Assembly (NCBI RefSeq): GCF_002086115.1
Contig: NZ_MVHJ01000007.1
Span: 124,001 to 188,000, forward strand
DNA: 64,000 nucleotides
Direction of reading: 5' to 3'
Source of the DNA: Mycolicibacterium bacteremicum
Lineage (GTDB): Bacteria > Actinomycetota > Actinomycetes > Mycobacteriales > Mycobacteriaceae
In this document: piece after piece, positions 58,941 through 64,000 of the stretch
Numbering within the stretch: the first letter of the stretch is position 1
Layout: every line of letters starts with the position of its first letter
The notes under the pieces: model-generated
What the model saw: only the letters and a program-made list of their open reading frames with translations
Told to the model about the DNA's origin: nothing
Databases searched by the model: none
Translations under genes and position numbers: made by a program

Positions 58941-60214
58941 CGCGCGGGTTCGGGTTCGAACGTCTCCAGCAACGAGCGGTCCGAGGCGTTGCCCTGCAGA
59001 CCTAGCTGGCGTCGCGTCTTGCCGCGGGTGATCAGGATGCCGACGACGGCCAGCGCCCACACCACGTACTGCAGCGTCCAGGCCAACCGGAACGACTCGG
59101 GGGAGTAGCCGCCCGCGGCGTCCAGGATCCACCCCATCGCCTGCATGAGCAGCAGCGAGGCGAGGAACCCGCCCATGTTGACCATGCCCTGGGCGGTTCC
59201 CAGCGTGGCACTGGGGTTGAAGGTGCGGGCGAAATCGAATCCGACCATCGACCCGGGGCCGCCTACCGAGATGATCACGATCAGCACGATCAGCAGCCAC
59301 AGCGGAGCCCGCCCGGGCAGCGCCAGCACCACCGTCCAGATGACGGCGTTGCTGGTGATGATCGCCAGCACGAACCGGGACCGGCGGTGCGGGAAGCGGC
59401 CGCACAGGATGCCCAGCACGATTCCGGCGGCGATCGCGGTGACGACCGAGATGGTCAGTAACATCCCGGCGACGCCACGCGTCTGGCCCTGTGCGGTGGT
59501 CACGTACGGCACACCCCACATCAGCGCGAACGCCGTCACCGAGAACTGGGTGCCCATGTGGGTGAAGAAACCGAGCCGGGTCCCCGGACGCATCCAGACC
59601 GTCCGCACGCTGGCCAGCGTGCCGCGCACGCTCATCGACGAGGTGGTGGTCAACCGACCGTGTGGGGTGTTGTGCACCAATGCGGCCGCCAGCACCAGGG
59701 TGATCACGGCGAAGGCCGCGACCGACAGGTAGGCCGACGTCCAGCCCGCGACGCCCAGCAGGGCCAGGAACGGCACGGCGGACAGGATCTGTCCGAGCTG
59801 TCCGCTGATGCCGGTGAGCTGGGTCAGCAGCGGCACCCGGCGGGCCGGGAACCAGTGCGGCACCAGGCGCAGCACCGAGATGAAGGTGACGGCGTCGCCC
59901 AGTCCGACGACGGCGCGCGCGGCAAGGGCCAGAGGGAGTGAGTCGGTGACGGCGATGGCGAGTTGGCCGGCCGCCATCAGCGCGCCACCGCTGATGATCA
60001 GCACCTTGGAACCGAAGCGGTCCAACAGCACACCGGCCGGGACCTGGGCGCCGGCGTAGACGACGATCTGCAACACCACGAACGTGGACAAGACGCTGGG
60101 CCCGGCGTGGAACCGTTCACCGGCCTCCAGGCCGGAGACGCCCAGTGTGGTCCGGTTGAGCACCGCGACGATGTAGGCGAGCAATCCGGTGGCCCACACG
60201 ATCCAGGGACGCAT
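58937..60214 (-). CDS. MFS transporter
   Basis: A 425-residue major facilitator with about 12 helices. The family loop between helices 2 and 3 is visible as G-V-L-L-D-R-F-G-S-K. N-R-T-T-L-G-V in the first helix resembles the nitrate/sugar-phosphate-like branch, but the substrate cannot be predicted. ATG 60214 follows GAGAGGGG. It is divergent from a MerR gene whose promoter region carries two CAGTTTGC repeats (60317, 60351). Confidence 0.88.
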   Translation of the reverse strand: MRPWIVWATGLLAYIVAVLNRTTLGVSGLEAGERFHAGPSVLSTFVVLQIVVYAGAQVPAGVLLDRFGSKVLIISGGALMAAGQLAIAVTDSLPLALAARAVVGLGDAVTFISVLRLVPHWFPARRVPLLTQLTGISGQLGQILSAVPFLALLGVAGWTSAYLSVAAFAVITLVLAAALVHNTPHGRLTTTSSMSVRGTLASVRTVWMRPGTRLGFFTHMGTQFSVTAFALMWGVPYVTTAQGQTRGVAGMLLTISVVTAIAAGIVLGILCGRFPHRRSRFVLAIITSNAVIWTVVLALPGRAPLWLLIVLIVIISVGGPGSMVGFDFARTFNPSATLGTAQGMVNMGGFLASLLLMQAMGWILDAAGGYSPESFRLAWTLQYVVWALAVVGILITRGKTRRQLGLQGNASDRSLLETFEPEPAR

Positions 60215-60316
60215 GACGTGCCCCTCTCGTCGCGGTGGATGAATGCGTCCATCGTTCCAAATTGGTGGGATGAATTGCGAATCCTTTTCCGGTGACATCC
60301 CTCACCCGCGTTGCGG

Positions 60317-60391
60317 CAGTTTGCATAGCCGCTGTTTCTCAGTGGTTTATCAGTTTGCTCAAATTGCACGTTCGCGCGCTAGAGTGTGTTC
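60317..60391. promoter_or_regulatory. divergent MFS-MerR promoter region
   Basis: CAGTTTGC is present at 60317-60324 and 60351-60358, 34 bp apart. TAGAGT at 60380-60385 is a -10-like box that would start transcription at 60392. This fits an autoregulated MerR gene controlling the divergent transporter. Confidence 0.45.
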
Positions 60392-60442
60392 ATGACTGCG
60401 ATTCTCGGGGGCGATGGTGCGGTGGCGGCCGCATGGCGCTGA
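60392..60442 (+). CDS. possible 16-residue leaderless upstream ORF
   Basis: ATG 60392 coincides with the transcription start predicted from TAGAGT (60380-60385). The frame ends with TGA at 60440-60442, so it overlaps ATG 60433 of the MerR gene. It could couple translation of the MerR gene, which lacks a clear ribosome binding site. No other evidence. Confidence 0.35.
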   Translation: MTAILGGDGAVAAAWR

Positions 60443-61050
60443 CCGAGTACCGGCTGCAGGATCTCGCACGAGTCTCCGGGGTCAGCGCACGCAACATCCG
60501 GGCCTACCGCGAACGAGGCCTGCTGGATCCACCCCGGAGGCAGGGTCGGTCCGCCTTCTACGACGCCCATCACCTGGCGCAGTTGCAGACCATCAACGCG
60601 CTGCTCGCGCGCGGGTTCACCTCGGCGCACATCGCCGACTTCTTCGATGTCGTCCGCACCGGCGGCAGCCTGGCGGAATTCCTCGGTCTGCGACGGGCGG
60701 TGCTGCAGCCGCGTCCCGCACCGGGTGGTCAACCGCTCGTCGGTATCGACCCGCACAGCGCCGAGGGCGTGCGACTGGTGGCGTCCGGGCTGGCGCAGCG
60801 GTCCGGTGCGGGGCTGGTGTTCACCGATGACGCCGTCGACCGGGTGATCGCGCGCTCGGACGATCCGCGCGGCGACGCCCGGATCATGCTGGACCTGCTC
60901 GACGCCACCGGCGACCACGTGGCAGCACTGATTGCGCGGGCCGAGGGTGTCCTGCAGCGCGCGGCCCCCGTCATGCGCGATGAGATGGCCGGGCTGATCG
61001 TCGATCGGGTGAGCCGGGCCTTGCGACGCCGGCCGGATGTCCGACCCTGA
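60433..61050 (+). CDS. MerR-family transcriptional regulator
   Basis: A 205-residue MerR regulator. The N-terminal winged helix is Y-R-L-Q-D-L-A-R-V-S-G-V-S-A-R-N-I-R-A-Y near residues 5-24, with R-R-Q-G-R-S-A-F-Y-D as the wing. The C-terminal 100 residues form a helical ligand-binding or oligomerisation domain without metal-binding Cys, so a metal sensor is unlikely. The likely target is the divergent MFS gene. Confidence 0.88.
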   Translation: MALTEYRLQDLARVSGVSARNIRAYRERGLLDPPRRQGRSAFYDAHHLAQLQTINALLARGFTSAHIADFFDVVRTGGSLAEFLGLRRAVLQPRPAPGGQPLVGIDPHSAEGVRLVASGLAQRSGAGLVFTDDAVDRVIARSDDPRGDARIMLDLLDATGDHVAALIARAEGVLQRAAPVMRDEMAGLIVDRVSRALRRRPDVRP

Positions 61051-61755
61051 TCCCGGCAGTTACATCGGCTCGTCGGTCCGGCCGCCACGATGCAACCGGC
61101 CGGTGCGGCCCGCTGCGGCGCTCGATGTCGCGGCTGCGACTGCGTTGTCGCCGTGATCGGGTTCGCCATCGCCGCACCGGGCAACCGAAAACTTACCGAT
61201 CAGTAATAATTTCCAGCAAACTCAATTCCGATCTCGGTACGTCGCGGCAGACACTTCGGTCCGATCTGTCACTTTTCGGACCGCCGTTGCGCGGCGCGTG
61301 AGAGTGGCGAAGACCACGGAATTCTTAGATAACGATTTGGTAACGGCATCGCGCTGATCTGGGAAGTTATAGCTACTCGACCGTAACCACCCGCATGCAG
61401 GACGTTTGTCCCGCAGCGGTTTGGGCGCCTCGTAGGGTGTTGTTACCCAACGTCTGGTTACCCGGGCGTAGAACTCGCCAGTAACCATTTAAGTACGAAA
61501 AACCGGCGCGATCCTTATGACACTCTTATGGGGTCGGACTGTCCGTTGGACACGCCTGGGCCGGATCGACTGATACCCGGACCGCCCGGACGTAAACCGA
61601 CCACATGGTGTTTCAACGCTGAATCACCACCACAGACCACAGGACGAATCGGGCCAGTCGGGGATCCCGATTCGCATCCTCGCCGCGATGACGCGGCACA
61701 CCGGGCACGACCAGTGATATTGCGCGACAAGACTGCACCGAGGGAGATAAAAGAC
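61051..61755. promoter_or_regulatory. 705-bp non-coding upstream region of fas
   Basis: I see no convincing gene here; the one long minus-strand frame (61222-61488) has no ribosome binding site and no recognisable product. Base composition is less GC-rich than the flanks. Candidate operators are the near-palindrome TTACCGATCAGTAA at 61193-61206 and the inverted repeat TGGTTAC/GTAACCA at 61455-61461 and 61481-61487. In mycobacteria fas is controlled by the TetR protein FasR binding upstream; the 61455 region is a plausible place. Confidence 0.6.
61193..61206. promoter_or_regulatory. TTACCGATCAGTAA operator-like palindrome
   Basis: Twelve of 14 positions are self-complementary, in an AT-rich stretch (followed by TAATTT) about 550 bp before fas. 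It is of TetR-operator type and may belong to a gene outside this set or mark a distal promoter. Confidence 0.4.
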
Positions 61756-64000
61756 GTGACGATCAACGAACACGACAGGGTGACAGCCGGCAAGAACGGC
61801 CTGAACGACGGTTCGTTGGGTGGCGCGCACGCACTGGTGGATCTGCTCAACGCCGGCGAGCCGTACGCCGTCGCGTTCGGCGGACAGGGCGGCGCCTGGC
61901 TGGAGAGCCTGGAGGAGCTGGTCAGCTCCGCGGGCATCGAGTCCGAACTGAGCGAACTCGTCGGCGAGGCCGCGCTGCTGCTCGAGCCGGTGGCCCGTGA
62001 GCTCGTTGTGGTCCGCCCGATCGGCTTCGAGCCGCTGCAGTGGGTCCGTGCGCTGGCCGCCGAGGAGCCGCTGCCCGATACCAAGCAGCTGACCACCGCC
62101 GCGATCTCGGGCCCCGGCATCCTGCTGACCCAGATGGCCGCCATCCGTGCGCTCACCCGCCAGGGCCTCGACCTGATGGGCACCCCGCCGGTCGCCATGG
62201 CCGGTCACTCCCAGGGCATCCTCGGTGTCGAGTCGCTCAAGGCCAAGGGCACCCGCGACGCCGAACTGCTCGCCCTGCTGCAGCTGATCGGTGCGGCCGG
62301 CTCGCTGGTGTCGCGCCGCCGCGGCATGGTCGGCCGTGGGGACAAGACCCCGATGGTGTCGGTGACCAACGTCGACCCCGACCGGATCGCCGAACTGCTC
62401 GAAGAATTCTCCACCGATGTGCGCACCGTGCTGCCCCCGGTGCTCTCGATCCGCAACGGCCGCCGCTCGGTGGTCATCACCGGCACCCCCGAACAGCTCG
62501 GCCGCTTCGAGCTGTACTGCTCCAAGATCACCGAGAAGGAAGAGGCCGAGCGGAAGAACAAGACGCGCGGTGGCGCGGTGTTCTCCCCGGTGTTCAACCC
62601 GATCCAGGTCGAGGTCGGCTTCCACACCCCGCGGCTGGCCGACGGCGTCGCCCTGGTCGACCGGTGGGCCGCCAAGTGCGGTATCGACACCGAACTCGCC
62701 CACGCGATGACCGAGTCCATCTTCGTCAGCCCGATCGACTGGGTCTCCGACGTCGAGGCGCTGCACACCGCGGGCGCCCGCTGGATCATCGACCTCGGCC
62801 CCGCCGACACCGTCACCCGGCTGACCGCCCCGGTCATCCGCGGGCTCGGGATCGGCATCGTGCCGGCCGCCACCCGCGCCGGCCAGCGCAGCCTGTTCAC
62901 CGTCGGCGCCGTTCCCGAGGTGCCCGCGCCGTGGACCAGCTACGCCCCCTCCACGGTGACCCTGCCCGACGGTTCGGTGAAGCTGTCCACCAAGTTCACC
63001 CGCCTCACCGGTCGCTCGCCGATCCTGCTCGCCGGCATGACGCCGACGACGGTGGACGCCAAGATCGTCGCCGCGGCCGCCAACGCCGGCCACTGGGCCG
63101 AGCTGGCCGGTGGCGGTCAGGTCACCGAGAAGATCTTCGACGACCGCATCGCCGAACTGACCGAGCTGCTGGAGCCCGGCCGGGCCATCCAGTTCAACTC
63201 GCTGTTCCTGGACCCCTACCTGTGGAAGCTGCAGCTGGGCGGTAAGCGACTGGTGCAGCGCGCCCGGCAGTCCGGCGCGCCCATCGACGGTGTCGTCGTC
63301 ACCGCAGGCATCCCCGAGCTCGACGAGGCCGTCGCGCTGATCGAGGAGCTCAACGAGATCGGTATCACCCACGTGGTGTTCAAGCCGGGCACCGTCGACC
63401 AGATCAAGGCCGTCATCAAGATCGCCGCCGAGGTTCCGGGTAAGGACGTCATCGCCCACATCGAGGGCGGCCGCGCCGGCGGTCACCACTCGTGGGAGGA
63501 CCTCGATGATCTGCTGCTGAGCACCTACGCCGATCTGCGCAAGCTGTCCAACATCACCATCTGCGTCGGTGGTGGCATCGGCACGCCCGAGCGGGCCGCG
63601 GACTACCTGGCCGGCCGGTGGTCACAGACCTACGGCTTCCCGCTGATGCCGGTCGACGGCATCCTGGTCGGCACCGCCGCGATGGCCACCCTGGAGGCCA
63701 CCACCTCCCCTGCGGTCAAGCAGCTGCTGGTCGACACCAAGGGCACCGATGTGTGGGTCGGCGCCGGAAAAGCCCAGGGCGGCATGGCCTCCGGCCGTAG
63801 CCAGCTGGGTGCCGACATCCACGAGATCGACAACACCGCGTCCCGTTGCGGCCGTCTGCTCGACGAGGTCGCTGGTGACGCCGATGCCGTGGCGGACCGC
63901 CGCGACGAGATCATCGCCGCGATGGCCGACACCGCCAAGCCGTACTTCGGCGACGTGTCCGATATGACCTACCTGCAGTGGCTGGACCGCTATGTGGAAC
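61756..64000 (+). CDS. fas: type I fatty acid synthase, 5' part (gene continues past the window)
   Basis: The first 748 codons of a mycobacterial type I fatty acid synthase, which is usually about 3,070 residues. GTG 61756 lies behind AGGGAGATAAAAGAC. Residues 1-420 form the acetyltransferase domain, with the nucleophile in A-G-H-S-Q-G. From about residue 415 the FMN-dependent enoyl reductase domain begins (L-L-A-G-M-T-P-T-T-V, G-G-R-A-G-G-H-H-S-W-E-D). FAS I makes C16-C26 acyl-CoAs that feed mycolic acid synthesis. No stop codon occurs in this frame within the window. It is presumably unrelated to the catabolic cluster. Confidence 0.95.
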   Translation, partial: MTINEHDRVTAGKNGLNDGSLGGAHALVDLLNAGEPYAVAFGGQGGAWLESLEELVSSAGIESELSELVGEAALLLEPVARELVVVRPIGFEPLQWVRALAAEEPLPDTKQLTTAAISGPGILLTQMAAIRALTRQGLDLMGTPPVAMAGHSQGILGVESLKAKGTRDAELLALLQLIGAAGSLVSRRRGMVGRGDKTPMVSVTNVDPDRIAELLEEFSTDVRTVLPPVLSIRNGRRSVVITGTPEQLGRFELYCSKITEKEEAERKNKTRGGAVFSPVFNPIQVEVGFHTPRLADGVALVDRWAAKCGIDTELAHAMTESIFVSPIDWVSDVEALHTAGARWIIDLGPADTVTRLTAPVIRGLGIGIVPAATRAGQRSLFTVGAVPEVPAPWTSYAPSTVTLPDGSVKLSTKFTRLTGRSPILLAGMTPTTVDAKIVAAAANAGHWAELAGGGQVTEKIFDDRIAELTELLEPGRAIQFNSLFLDPYLWKLQLGGKRLVQRARQSGAPIDGVVVTAGIPELDEAVALIEELNEIGITHVVFKPGTVDQIKAVIKIAAEVPGKDVIAHIEGGRAGGHHSWEDLDDLLLSTYADLRKLSNITICVGGGIGTPERAADYLAGRWSQTYGFPLMPVDGILVGTAAMATLEATTSPAVKQLLVDTKGTDVWVGAGKAQGGMASGRSQLGADIHEIDNTASRCGRLLDEVAGDADAVADRRDEIIAAMADTAKPYFGDVSDMTYLQWLDRYVE

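Noticed and set aside
61222..61488. 88-codon minus-strand frame before fas
   Set aside because: No ribosome binding site, no recognisable sequence, and it overlaps candidate regulatory repeats.
61624..63489. 621-codon open frame on the minus strand opposite fas
   Set aside because: It is a mirror of the fas reading frame in GC-rich DNA. The peptide is low-complexity Gly/Asp/Arg-rich with no family features, and the fas frame is certain.

Overview
The window is high-GC actinobacterial DNA and looks like a fast-growing Mycolicibacterium-type mycobacterium. The evidence is a complete yrbE-mce operon with two sets of Mce-associated genes, a type I fatty acid synthase gene running off the right edge, a haemophore-like secreted protein, a mycofactocin-type short-chain dehydrogenase, and three P450/ferredoxin systems. 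There are no tRNAs, rRNAs, insertion sequences, phage genes or CRISPR arrays that I can see. Genes are packed into operons joined by 4-bp ATGA/GTGA overlaps.

Layout. 1-6.1 kb (plus strand): the tail of a small protein, an unusual amidohydrolase, a MarR regulator, then a Rieske-type oxygenase cassette (reductase, SDR, alpha subunit, small partner, TauD-like dioxygenase). 6.1-20.6 kb (minus strand): SDR, aldehyde dehydrogenase, alpha/beta hydrolases, ferredoxins, a P450, two beta-hydroxyacid-dehydrogenase-like proteins, a DUF35-thiolase fusion, a NuoF-like flavoprotein, a Rieske ferredoxin and two PF04909 amidohydrolases. 20.7-26.8 kb: an acyl-CoA dehydrogenase pair, a haemophore-like protein, and a P450-ferredoxin-SDR-SDR operon. 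27.0-41.7 kb (plus): aldehyde dehydrogenase, CoA transferase, OB-fold protein, thiolase, yrbEAB and mceA-F, closed by hairpins. 41.8-46.7 kb: secreted proteins, one Mce-associated pair and a P450. 46.8-49.9 kb: a TetR regulator facing a four-gene membrane operon containing cytochrome oxidase subunit III and IV homologues but no subunit I or II. 49.9-57.6 kb: crotonase, two acyl-CoA ligases, a third PF04909 protein, a second Mce-associated pair and two convergent IspD-family genes. 57.7-61.0 kb: LtrA-family protein, MFS transporter and MerR regulator. 61.05-64.0 kb: the fas upstream region and the 5' part of fas.

How the genes work together. Mce/YrbE proteins import lipids. Around them are enzymes for oxidative attack (P450s, Rieske system), alcohol and aldehyde oxidation (SDRs, ALDHs), CoA activation (FadD, CaiB type), beta-oxidation (FadE pair, crotonase, MFE-type SDR) and C-C cleavage (thiolase/OB-fold pairs). 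I infer an uptake-and-degradation system for a hydrophobic, probably cyclic compound; the substrate cannot be read from the sequence.

The strongest new signal is a palindrome, GAGAAT-N3-ATTCTC. It occurs three times perfectly and four times with 10 of 12 positions matching, nearly always 19-36 bp before a start codon. It links the PF04909 pair, the FadE pair, the SDR/P450 operon, the ALDH-to-mce operon, a secreted protein, the crotonase/ligase pair and the third PF04909 gene into one apparent regulon. A second operator type, CAA(C/G)TACTTG, marks the Rieske cassette and the 8.4 kb aldehyde dehydrogenase operon beside the MarR gene. A third, TAGCCG-N2-CGGCTA in tandem, precedes the oxidase-subunit operon. 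Several enzymes lack a residue that normally defines their family; these are listed as findings.
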